This document shows, piece after piece, positions 9,129 to 16,857 of a DNA stretch of 64,000 nt (position 1 is its first letter; the number at the start of each line of letters is the position of its first letter). Under the pieces are notes generated by a model that was given only the letters and a program-made list of their open reading frames with translations, was not told where the DNA came from and made no database searches. Origin of the DNA: Streptomyces sp. MH60 (GTDB lineage: Bacteria; Actinomycetota; Actinomycetes; Streptomycetales; Streptomycetaceae); NCBI RefSeq assembly GCF_002939385.1, contig NZ_MULI01000002.1, forward strand, positions 186,001-250,000. The letters run 5' to 3'. The position numbers and the translations under genes are program-made.

Positions 9129-10673
9129 GTGCAGAACAGACGCGATCAGGTCCAGGCGCACATGTTCGTCATGGGGCGTCTCACCTCCGGCCTGCTCCGC
9201 ACCGACCTGGACGCGCCCGAGAGTCCGGTCGGCCGCACCAACCGGGGTCTGGCGATCGGCATCGTCGTCTCGTTGCTGATCTCCGCCGGCGCGTTCGTCT
9301 GGGGCCTCATATCCCCGGCCACCTCCAACTCCTGGCGCGCCGAGGGAACGCTGATCGTCGACGAGGACACCGGCTCGCGCTATTTCTACGACAACGGTGA
9401 ACTGCGCCCCGTGCTGAACTACGCCTCGGCCAAGCTGCTCGCGGGCGCGTCCCGCTCCGGTCTGACCAGCAAGACGGTCGACACCGACGCGCTACGCTCC
9501 ACCCCTCGTGGCCTGCCGGTCGGCATCAGCGGCGCCCCCGACGTGCTGCCGGACCCGGGCGCCCTGGAGAAGTCCCGTCCGTGGCTGGTCTGTTCGGCCT
9601 CCGCCGACGGAGCGGGCACCGGGGCCACCGTGCTCTCGGTGGCCTCGGCCGCGCCACAGCGGCCGCTGCCCCGGGGCGGCGCGGTGCTGGTCGCCGACCC
9701 GTCCGGGAGCCGATACCTGGTCTGGCAGGGCGCCAGGCTGCGGATCGACGGCAAGAGCAGTGCGCTGGAGGGCCTCGGCTACGGGGCGGCGGTGCCGCGC
9801 AAGGTGTCCGCGGCCTTCATCGACGCGCTGCCCGCCGGGCCGGACCTCGCGCCCACGGCCCTGGCCGGGCTCGGTGAGCCCGGCCCGTCCTTCGGCAGCC
9901 TGACGACTCGTGTCGGGCAGGTCTTCCGCACCACCGTGCCGGGCGCCGAGCGCGGCCAGTACTATCTGCTGCGCGAAGAGGGCCTGGTGCCACTGACCAA
10001 CACCCAGGCGGCCCTTCAGCTCAGCGACCCGCAGACCGCCCGCAAGGCGTACGAGGGCAGCCCCCCGCACCCCAGGGAGCTGGAGCCGGGCACCCTCAAG
10101 GGGCAGCTCGCGCCCGGCAAGGACGGGTTCTCCGCCGACGCCGTAGCAGGGATGCCGGAGTCGCCGCCGACCCTCGCCCGGATCGCCGATGAGCGGAGCC
10201 TCTGCGCCTCGGTGACGCCGGGTTCGCCCCCTGGTTCGGGCGTGCGGGTCGGTGTCGCTCTGGTGGACCAGGACGCCCTGGGACCGGCGGCCAAACGGTC
10301 CTCCACCGGTGTGGTCGAGGCCTGCCTGGCTGTCGACGCCGTGGCCGTCGGACCGGGGGAGGGGGCCTTGGTACGTGCCGGAAGCGCCGCCGGCGGTGAG
10401 GTCGGCGGCACCCGCTATCTGGTCACGGACACCGGGGTGAAACACCGGTTGCCGACCGAGGCGGACGCCGAGGCCCTCGGCTACGGAGCCGGTCAGGTGC
10501 GGACGGTGCCCTCGCTGCTGCTCGCCATGCTCCCCACCGGCCCGGATCTCGGAGCCCTCGCTGCCGCCGTCTCCCCCCAAGCAGGGGAGGAACCTCTCAA
10601 ACCGGTTTGTAGAAGTGGGAAAGCAGCCGAGGAGACGAAAAAGCCGTCTACCCCTCAAAGTGCTTCCGAATAG
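9129..10673 (+). CDS. eccB: Type VII secretion protein EccB
   Basis: 514 residues. The GTG at 9129 was chosen because a GGGAGAG site sits six bases upstream and the product then begins 'QNRRDQVQAHMFVMGRL', the normal EccB start; an ATG at 9114 in the same frame would overlap that site. One transmembrane helix lies near residues 40-62 ('GLAIGIVVSLLISAGAFVWG'). It is followed by a large extracytoplasmic region with the repeated R-type EccB folds: 'GTLIVDEDTGSRYFYDNGELRPVLNYASA', then two 'GxRYLVxxxGxKxxL' units near 'SRYLVWQGARLRI' and 'TRYLVTDTGVKHRL'. EccB is a core inner-membrane component that with EccC and EccD builds the secretion pore. No terminator is obvious; a new promoter follows for the esx genes. 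Confidence 0.94.
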   Translation: MQNRRDQVQAHMFVMGRLTSGLLRTDLDAPESPVGRTNRGLAIGIVVSLLISAGAFVWGLISPATSNSWRAEGTLIVDEDTGSRYFYDNGELRPVLNYASAKLLAGASRSGLTSKTVDTDALRSTPRGLPVGISGAPDVLPDPGALEKSRPWLVCSASADGAGTGATVLSVASAAPQRPLPRGGAVLVADPSGSRYLVWQGARLRIDGKSSALEGLGYGAAVPRKVSAAFIDALPAGPDLAPTALAGLGEPGPSFGSLTTRVGQVFRTTVPGAERGQYYLLREEGLVPLTNTQAALQLSDPQTARKAYEGSPPHPRELEPGTLKGQLAPGKDGFSADAVAGMPESPPTLARIADERSLCASVTPGSPPGSGVRVGVALVDQDALGPAAKRSSTGVVEACLAVDAVAVGPGEGALVRAGSAAGGEVGGTRYLVTDTGVKHRLPTEADAEALGYGAGQVRTVPSLLLAMLPTGPDLGALAAAVSPQAGEEPLKPVCRSGKAAEETKKPSTPQSASE

Positions 10674-10779
10674 CGTGATGCGGTGCGTTGGCGTCATTCA
10701 CGTCCGGCATTGGTGCCTGAGGTCCACGGGCGGAGGCACGAACGGCGACGTGAATTCTCGACAACGTCTCCGGTCGTCG

Positions 10780-10809
10780 TTGCGGTAACAACTTCTGTCT
10801 GACTAGGCT
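10780..10809 (+). promoter_or_regulatory. Probable promoter of the esx substrate operon
   Basis: TTGCGG (10780-10785), an 18-base spacer and TAGGCT (10804-10809) resemble the Streptomyces housekeeping-sigma promoter. They lie 39 bases before the first esx start, in the 174-bp gap after eccB. The gene itself has a good AGGAG site. This suggests that the substrate genes are expressed separately from the machine genes. Confidence 0.55.
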
Positions 10810-10847
10810 GAGTTGAGTTTTCCGACTGTCCTAGGAGTAGAGACGAC

Positions 10848-11216
10848 ATGAGCGAAATGGGCCTCCAGCAGTCATCAGAGGGCTCCACTCGAAGCGGAAT
10901 CCAGGCGCTGGAGATGGCCTACAGCGGCGTGCAGCGCATCCTCCAGGACGTGCACAGCACCAGGGGCAACCTGTCCGGCACGTATCAGGGGTCGGACGGC
11001 GGCCGCTTCGGTCAGCTGCTCGACAAGTGGGACGACCAGGTGGTCATCATCCTGAAGAACCTGGAGGACATGATCGACAAGCTCAACACCAGCCTCGTGG
11101 AGCACGGGAAGGCCCAAGGCTCCAGCAATGACGCCATCGACCAGGCGTTCAGTGCCAGCGAGGCAGCCTTCGACGCCCTGTCCGGGTCCGGCGCCCTGGG
11201 GAACAACCCGAGCTAG
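10848..11216 (+). CDS. WXG100-family Esx protein (YQG variant)
   Basis: 122 residues, ATG with AGGAG nine bases upstream. The protein is a single helix-turn-helix hairpin: two long amphipathic helices joined by 'GTYQGSDGGRF' at about residue 44, where most WXG100 proteins have Trp-x-Gly. The aromatic Trp is replaced by Tyr. The C-terminus is long for the family and Ser/Gly rich, and lacks a clear YxxxD/E signal. It lies directly before a second Esx gene, so the two are probably secreted as a heterodimer, as with EsxA/EsxB. Which partner it corresponds to cannot be decided from the sequence alone. Confidence 0.85.
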   Translation: MSEMGLQQSSEGSTRSGIQALEMAYSGVQRILQDVHSTRGNLSGTYQGSDGGRFGQLLDKWDDQVVIILKNLEDMIDKLNTSLVEHGKAQGSSNDAIDQAFSASEAAFDALSGSGALGNNPS

Positions 11217-11290
11217 GTGCCCCAAAGCGATCGTTCGCCTCCTTGCCGTTCGCCGTACCGACCGACCCTTCCCCGAGACGAGGACCCCTC

Positions 11291-11611
11291 ATGGCAGACA
11301 CGACCGACGGTTTCATTCACGTTCAGTACAACCACGTGCAGAACGCCGGCGAGAACATGATCGAGCAGACGCGCGCCATCCAGACCACGCTGACGCAGCT
11401 GGAGATGGAGCTGAACGACCTCAAGCAGACCTGGTACGGCTCCGACGCCGAGGTCTACACGGAAAAGCAGGCCAAGTGGGACGCCGCCGTCGCCACCATG
11501 CAGCAGCTCCTCAGCTCGCACGCGGCCCTGCTGGGCGATGTCTCCGGCAACTACAAGCAGACGGAGAACAGCCTGAGCCAGCTCTGGTCCGAGGTGAACA
11601 TCGGCAGGTGA
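11291..11611 (+). CDS. WXG100-family Esx protein (WYG motif)
   Basis: 106 residues from the ATG at 11291, which follows a GAGGA site; an upstream ATG at 11243 would add a Pro/Arg-rich stretch unlike the family. The product has the classic WXG100 shape: helix, 'LKQTWYGSDAEVYTEKQAKW' turn with Trp-Tyr-Gly near residue 49, then a second helix. The size and central WxG identify it as an ESX substrate or partner, most likely the mate of the preceding YQG protein 74 bp upstream. Small Esx dimers are recognised by EccC and exported folded. Confidence 0.92.
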   Translation: MADTTDGFIHVQYNHVQNAGENMIEQTRAIQTTLTQLEMELNDLKQTWYGSDAEVYTEKQAKWDAAVATMQQLLSSHAALLGDVSGNYKQTENSLSQLWSEVNIGR

Positions 11612-11736
11612 CCGTTGGCCGTGCCGGTTCCGCCCCCTGCCGAGACGGGATCTGGCCGACCGGGGATTGAGCCACCGGAGCGCGACCACCTGGCGCCGCA
11701 GGCGCCGCGGACACCCTCGCAGGACGGGAGACACAC

Positions 11737-12267
11737 ATGGCCGACCTCAGTGAGCTGGACAAGGCGTCCCTCCAGGCGTTCGTCGAACAGGATCTGTCCG
11801 AGTTCAAGGCCGACATCAAGAAGGTGCTCGAAGGCGACCCTTCCCTGAAGGCCATGTCGGAGGGGCGCACCACGGCCGACACCGTCCTGGCGATCGGAAA
11901 GAACGAGCCGCTCGTGATGGGGAAGATCGGCGAGAGCGATGACGTGAACGGTGAGAGTTTCGTCAAGTCCCTGGCGTCCAACATCGAGACCGCCGTCACG
12001 ACGCTCGAGGGCCAGCTCAGCACGTTCGAGGAGATCGAGGACGGGCTGCGTCAGACGATCGAGAAGCTGTTCAAGACCCAGAGCGACAACCTCGCCGCCA
12101 TCGACGCCGAAGACTTCTCCGAGATCCTGTCCGAATCCGGCTTCTCGGGTGAGACGCCGTCGCCCGCCCCCGGTGCGGACGACAAGGAAGACGACACGGA
12201 CGGCGGCAAGGGCGGCGGCAAGGACGAGGGCGACGACGGCGAGGAGGGCGACGACCGAGCCTCGTAG
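11737..12267 (+). CDS. T7SS-associated acidic protein, unknown function
   Basis: 176 residues, ATG with a GGGAG site. The first 145 residues are predicted helical with regular heptad-like spacing ('LDKASLQAFVEQDLSEFKADIKKVLEG', 'IETAVTTLEGQLSTFEEIEDGLRQTIEKLF'). The final 35 residues are a low-complexity, strongly acidic Asp/Gly/Glu/Lys tail. It has no signal peptide or WxG motif. Placed between the Esx pair and the AAWKG protein in one transcription unit, it fits the group of small helical proteins that accompany Streptomyces ESX substrates. It may be a substrate or a chaperone-like partner; this is inference from context. Confidence 0.7.
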   Translation: MADLSELDKASLQAFVEQDLSEFKADIKKVLEGDPSLKAMSEGRTTADTVLAIGKNEPLVMGKIGESDDVNGESFVKSLASNIETAVTTLEGQLSTFEEIEDGLRQTIEKLFKTQSDNLAAIDAEDFSEILSESGFSGETPSPAPGADDKEDDTDGGKGGGKDEGDDGEEGDDRAS

Positions 12268-12367
12268 TGCGTCGTCCCTCATCCGAGACGCCTTGCCGCC
12301 ACTTGGGGCGGCCTCTTCGTCCTCCTGATCCCGTCCGTCACCGGACCTCTCTTTCCCGGAGACCTCC

Positions 12368-15300
12368 ATGCCAGATCCCTCCGACCGCTGGGCCAAGGCC
12401 GTCGAGATGTTCACGGGCTACCCCATGCCCAAGCGCAGCGGCCTGTTCAGCGACGCGACGGGGACGGAGCCGGAGGGCAACGCGCCGCTGCTCAAGGTCA
12501 CCATCGAGGACGCGGCCGAGTTCATAGAGATGACGGACTCCAACTACGACTACCATTCCGGCGCCAAAACGGGCAAAAACGACTTCGTGATCAACTTCTA
12601 CCTGCCGGGCAAGGAGGACCCGGAGAAGGTCAGCCTCAAGGGCTACTCCGAGGAGGACCTCAAGGAGAAGATCTACCCTCGACTCCGCCGGGTCCTCATC
12701 AACTTCGTCGGGCCGGGCGGCGAGGGCGTCAGCCTCAGCGAGATGGACCCGTTCAGCTGGTACAAGTACAGCGACAACTCCCTGGCCGGAGCGGAGCACG
12801 CGATGGGTCAGTACATCGAGGGTGCCGGCGCCGCGTTGCACAACTCCGGCTACGAGAACATCGTCTCGCACACCAACGTCGGCTTCTCGTCGAACGGTGC
12901 GTCGGTCGACAAGACCAACGCCATGGACTTCTCGACCTTCACCAGAACGGCCGAGGCGTACGACCGGGTGGCGAAGTTCTTCACCGAGCACGCCGAGACA
13001 CTGAAGCAGTGGAAGGAGTCCCTGGGGAAGGAGAAGGCCGCCTGGAAGGGCAAGGCCGCCGAAGTCTTCGTCGATCTCATGGACGGGCTGTACAAGAACT
13101 ACGCCGGATACGGCGACCAGATGCACCCGAAGAACTTCAAAGCCCAGCACCAGAGCCAGTGGGACTGGTACGAGGCGTCCAGCAGGCAGGGTGACGCCAT
13201 CGTGGGGGCCGGCAACGCCGTCTTCAAAGCCAACCGTGAACTCTCCCAAGTCCACAGCGAGTGGATGGGCGGCCTCGCAAGCGAACGCGAGACGCTGTCG
13301 GAAGGGGGTGGCGATCCCATCGAGTACTGGCCGGGGCTCGGCAACCCGTACGGAATTCTCTACTCGATGCTTCAGTCGGTGAGCGACTGGGTGTACAACA
13401 ACAACGCCAGGTTCGCCGTGGAGGCGTCGAAGACCACCACGAGTTCGACTCACAGCCAGGGGAACAGCTCCTCGTCCCATTCCTGGAGCGAAACTTCGGA
13501 GACCACCGAGTTCTACGTACTCCGTTCCGAGGCCAAACTGTCGATCCCCGGCTTGGGCAAGCTGGACGATGTCTCCACCTGGGCGAAGTTGGGCACCGAG
13601 GCGGTGGAGTCCTGGAACCGGGGTGTGAAGGAGTACCTGGAGCCGGCCGCCAACCAGGCGCTGTCCGATGTGAGAAACGCCTTCCTGGATGCCCAGGCCG
13701 TCATCGACGAGGTTCTGGAACCCGAGGTCACCAGCTACGGAAGTGCCGGCGGGAGCGGTGCCGGCGGTGGCGGTGGCGGCGTCGACAAGAAGGTCGACAA
13801 GATCAAGGATGACGCGGACAAGGCCATCGCCAAGGCCAACGCGGCCGCGGAGAAGGCGATAGCCGAGGCCAAGGCGGCCGCTGACAAGGCCAACGCCGAA
13901 GCGAAGGCGGCCGTCGCGAAGGCCAACGCCGAAGCGAAGAAGGCCGCAGAGGAGGCGAAGGCTGCGGCGAAGAAGTCCAACGACGAGGCCAAGGTCGCCA
14001 TAGACGAGGCCAACAAGGAAGCCGAGAAGGCGGTTGGGGACGCGAAGGCGGCTGGGAAGCAGTCCAACGCCGAAGCGAAGGTCGCCATAGACGAGGCCAA
14101 CAAGGAAGCCGAGAAGGCGGCGAAGGAGTCCAACGCCGAGGCGAAGACGGCCATCGACGAGGCCAACAAGGAAGCCGAAAAGGCCCTGGACAGGACCAAC
14201 CTTGAGGCCAAGACGGCGATCGACGAGGCCAACGGTCAGGCCGACAAGATGCAGGACCGCACCAGCCTCCAGGTCGGGGACGCCAACAACCAGGGCGGCC
14301 ACCGCGCCGACCACACCGATGCCGAAGCCAAGAGGGCGATCGACAGCGCCAACGACCAGGTGGACAAGGCCCTTCAGGAAGCCGGCAACCAGGCGCGGAC
14401 AGTCATCGGCGGCCCCAATGGTCAGGTCGGTGGCGACGGTGAACGACTCGGCGGTAGCGGGTCCTCGCTCCCTCCGGTCCCGGGCAGCGGCTTCGTCACC
14501 AGCCGGCAGCCGGGCGGCCCGCTCGGGAACAAGTCGCGAGGGATCAGCACCCCGAACCTGGGCGGTGGCTTCACGACCGAATTTCCCGACGGCTCCCGGC
14601 AGGTCGTCGACTCCAACGGCACCATCACCGAGATCGGCTCCGACGGCACCAAGACCGTCACCAGGCCGGACGGGTCCAGGACCATCACCGACCCCGACGG
14701 AAACGTGCTGGCCTCGGGACCGGGCGGGAACCACAACGGCTCGCGCGATCACATCACCGTGGGCGGTCCGAGCGGCGAGATCGTCACGAGGCCGGACGGA
14801 TCGACGGTGGTGGGCGGTCCGAGCGGCGAGATCGTCACGAGGCCGGACGGGTCCACGGTGGTGGACGGACCGGGCGGCCGTACGGAGACGTCGTCGGACG
14901 GCACGGTCAAGGTGACGGGGCCGGACGGCTCCACCAAGGTGACCTCGCCGGACGGCAGCGTCACCGTCAACTCCCCGGACGGCAGCAGCTCGGTCACGCG
15001 CCCGGACGGCAGCTCACGGGTGGAACTGTCGGACGGAACGGTCCGGGAGACCGGCGCGGACGGTCGGATCACCGTCAAAGAGCCGGACGGAAAGGTCACC
15101 GTCTCCTACCCGGACGGGAGCGCCAAGGTGATGATGCCGGACGGCTCCGTGCAGGAGATCTCGCGGGACGGCACGGTCAAGGAGATATCCGCGGACGGTC
15201 GGACGGTGGTCGAGGGCTCGAAGGTCGAAGTCGGTAACCCGGGGAGCGGCCTCGGCAATCCCGGCGACCGGATCGGGATCGACAACCCCGGCGGCCTCGG

Positions 15301-15955
15301 CAACCGTTCCGATGTCCCCCGTATCGAGATCGACCACCCGAAGAGCGGACTCGACCAGGTCATCGCGGACAGGCCGAACGGTGCGACGGGCGGCTCCGGC
15401 GGCGATCTGCGCGACCATGGGGCGCTCGTCCCGGGAGGCCCCGGCGACGCGTGGGGCTACGACGATGACCCGTACGACGACTACGGCTCGGAGAACGGGA
15501 ACGCCACGAACGGGCAGGGGACGTCGGCCAACCCGTTCACCCAGGGGGACGGGGGCCACGTCGGTTCCGGCGGGCTGGGCGGCCAGGGCTCCCAGGGCGG
15601 CACTCCGATGATGCCGCCCATGGGGGGAATGCAGGGCGCCGGCGCGGGCAACGACTCCAACGGCGAGCGCGAGCGGTCCAACCCGGGCTCCCGCATCAAC
15701 CGGCCCGCCCCGCGGCGCGGTTCAGCCGCCGCCCAGGCGGCCAGTCGGCGGGCGGCGGCGCAGCGGGAGCAGGAAATGCACGAGGACGTGGTCGTCGCCC
15801 GGCCGACCGCCTCGGGCGGCGGAATGATGCCGCCCCCCGCGCAGCGCTCGGAGGCCACGCAGAGCGGCGACCGCGAACGGTCCCACTGGAACGCGGAGGA
15901 CGAGGACGTGTGGGGCACCGACGAAGGCACCACGCCGGCGGTGATCGGGCGATGA
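12368..15955 (+). CDS. AAWKG-family large T7SS protein with coiled coil and PDGS repeats
   Basis: 1195 residues, ATG seven bases after CCGGAGACC. Residues 1-460 are a helical ESX-type domain including 'KAAWKGKAAEVFVDLM' near 222, a WXG-like turn that matches the AAWKG-type proteins of Streptomyces. Residues about 470-680 form an extended Ala/Lys/Glu coiled coil built on an 11-residue style repeat ('EAKAAADKANA', 'EAKVAIDEANKEAEKA'). Residues about 735-955 consist of beta-type repeats around 'PDGS', often spaced 8-10 residues ('TKVTSPDGSVTVNSPDGSSSV'). The last 200 residues are Gly/Pro/Arg-rich and disordered. No signal peptide is present, as expected of a T7SS substrate. It looks like a long surface or wall-spanning fibre; that role is inference. 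Confidence 0.85.
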   Translation: MPDPSDRWAKAVEMFTGYPMPKRSGLFSDATGTEPEGNAPLLKVTIEDAAEFIEMTDSNYDYHSGAKTGKNDFVINFYLPGKEDPEKVSLKGYSEEDLKEKIYPRLRRVLINFVGPGGEGVSLSEMDPFSWYKYSDNSLAGAEHAMGQYIEGAGAALHNSGYENIVSHTNVGFSSNGASVDKTNAMDFSTFTRTAEAYDRVAKFFTEHAETLKQWKESLGKEKAAWKGKAAEVFVDLMDGLYKNYAGYGDQMHPKNFKAQHQSQWDWYEASSRQGDAIVGAGNAVFKANRELSQVHSEWMGGLASERETLSEGGGDPIEYWPGLGNPYGILYSMLQSVSDWVYNNNARFAVEASKTTTSSTHSQGNSSSSHSWSETSETTEFYVLRSEAKLSIPGLGKLDDVSTWAKLGTEAVESWNRGVKEYLEPAANQALSDVRNAFLDAQAVIDEVLEPEVTSYGSAGGSGAGGGGGGVDKKVDKIKDDADKAIAKANAAAEKAIAEAKAAADKANAEAKAAVAKANAEAKKAAEEAKAAAKKSNDEAKVAIDEANKEAEKAVGDAKAAGKQSNAEAKVAIDEANKEAEKAAKESNAEAKTAIDEANKEAEKALDRTNLEAKTAIDEANGQADKMQDRTSLQVGDANNQGGHRADHTDAEAKRAIDSANDQVDKALQEAGNQARTVIGGPNGQVGGDGERLGGSGSSLPPVPGSGFVTSRQPGGPLGNKSRGISTPNLGGGFTTEFPDGSRQVVDSNGTITEIGSDGTKTVTRPDGSRTITDPDGNVLASGPGGNHNGSRDHITVGGPSGEIVTRPDGSTVVGGPSGEIVTRPDGSTVVDGPGGRTETSSDGTVKVTGPDGSTKVTSPDGSVTVNSPDGSSSVTRPDGSSRVELSDGTVRETGADGRITVKEPDGKVTVSYPDGSAKVMMPDGSVQEISRDGTVKEISADGRTVVEGSKVEVGNPGSGLGNPGDRIGIDNPGGLGNRSDVPRIEIDHPKSGLDQVIADRPNGATGGSGGDLRDHGALVPGGPGDAWGYDDDPYDDYGSENGNATNGQGTSANPFTQGDGGHVGSGGLGGQGSQGGTPMMPPMGGMQGAGAGNDSNGERERSNPGSRINRPAPRRGSAAAQAASRRAAAQREQEMHEDVVVARPTASGGGMMPPPAQRSEATQSGDRERSHWNAEDEDVWGTDEGTTPAVIGR

Positions 15956-15968
15956 ACAGGGGTGAACG

Positions 15969-16424
15969 ATGAGCGAGGAATCCGAACGGCTTGAGCGGCG
16001 GCTAGCGAGGGCGACCGCGGAGTTGGAAAGCCTGCAGAGCGCCGCGGCCGACGCCGAGCGGCAGTTGGGCGCCTTCACGTCCTCTGCCTTCTCGGCGGAC
16101 GGCTCGGTCGAGGTGTCCGTGGGCGGTCAGGGCGAGGTGACGGAGATCAAGTTCCTTGACGGCAAGTACCGTTCCATGACCGCATCGCAGCTGTCCGACG
16201 CGGTGCTCGGCACGATCCAGGACGCCAGATCGCACCACTCCCGTAGGGTGCGCGACCTTTTCGAGCCGCTCACCCGGCCGAGCGCCGTCATGCCCGAGCT
16301 GCCCGGTTTGGAGCTGGACTGGGACCGCATCCTCGGCCCCGCGGCCGACGCGCTCCCCGAGGAGTCGTATCCGCGCGGTGCGAACGACAGGCTCCGCGAC
16401 GAGATCGACGGGGACGAGGCTTGA
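15969..16424 (+). CDS. YbaB/EbfC-like protein of the T7SS locus
   Basis: 151 residues; ATG 13 bases after the previous stop, with GGGGTGA upstream. An N-terminal coiled helix (about 1-35) is followed by 'GSVEVSVGGQGEVTEIKF' and a second helix starting 'LSDAVLGTIQDARSHHSRRV', the alpha-beta-beta-beta-alpha pattern of the YbaB/EbfC nucleoid-associated family. Such proteins are common inside actinobacterial ESX substrate operons, where they are likely to be chaperones or partners of WXG-like proteins rather than DNA binders. It is tightly linked to the WXG-like gene that follows. Confidence 0.8.
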   Translation: MSEESERLERRLARATAELESLQSAAADAERQLGAFTSSAFSADGSVEVSVGGQGEVTEIKFLDGKYRSMTASQLSDAVLGTIQDARSHHSRRVRDLFEPLTRPSAVMPELPGLELDWDRILGPAADALPEESYPRGANDRLRDEIDGDEA

Positions 16425-16488
16425 CGGCTCTGGCGGACAGCGAGGACGCCCCTGAAGGACTGGACGAGTGCGGTACGAGGAGACGGAC

Positions 16489-16854
16489 ATGAGCGACGAC
16501 GACACCTTTCACCTGGAACCCGAGCGTGTGCAACAGGGAAAGGCTCTGCTCGCCGAACTGGGCTCCTACAGCTGGGGTCTCGTCGCCGAGTTCGACGCAA
16601 TCATGGGCGACACCTCGTGGTGCGGTGGCGACGAGAACGGCAGGAAGATCGAGGCCAACTTCACGAGCAACCGCGATGCGGTCTCGGCCGCCCTCAACGG
16701 GCTCGGTGAAGTGCTGGAACGGACCTGTGACGCGGTGCTGTTGAACCTGAACGCGACATCGAGCACGCAGGGCGACATCCTGGCCGGGATCGACGCGGAG
16801 ATCGCCGGCTACGGGGCCGGCGAGGATGCTCCCGGCGGCGGTCGGCGAGGCTGA
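16489..16854 (+). CDS. WXG100-like protein preceding the giant gene
   Basis: 121 residues from the ATG at 16489, which has GAGGAG seven bases upstream; a GTG at 16468 would start before that site. Two long helices are separated by 'GDTSWCGGDENGRK' (about residues 39-52), a Trp-Cys-Gly version of the WxG turn. The C-terminus is Gly-rich. It ends three bases before the start of the 5235-residue protein, so the two are probably translationally coupled. The likely role is a small helical partner that delivers the giant to EccC, as Esx-type partners do for LXG or CpnT-type toxins (inference). Confidence 0.85.
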   Translation: MSDDDTFHLEPERVQQGKALLAELGSYSWGLVAEFDAIMGDTSWCGGDENGRKIEANFTSNRDAVSAALNGLGEVLERTCDAVLLNLNATSSTQGDILAGIDAEIAGYGAGEDAPGGGRRG

Positions 16855-16857
16855 CCC

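Noticed and set aside
12338..14752. Long open frame on the minus strand opposite the AAWKG gene
   Set aside because: It mirrors the codon bias of the plus-strand gene; its repeats (VGLVDG-like) are the complement of the coiled-coil repeats and it has no ribosome site.
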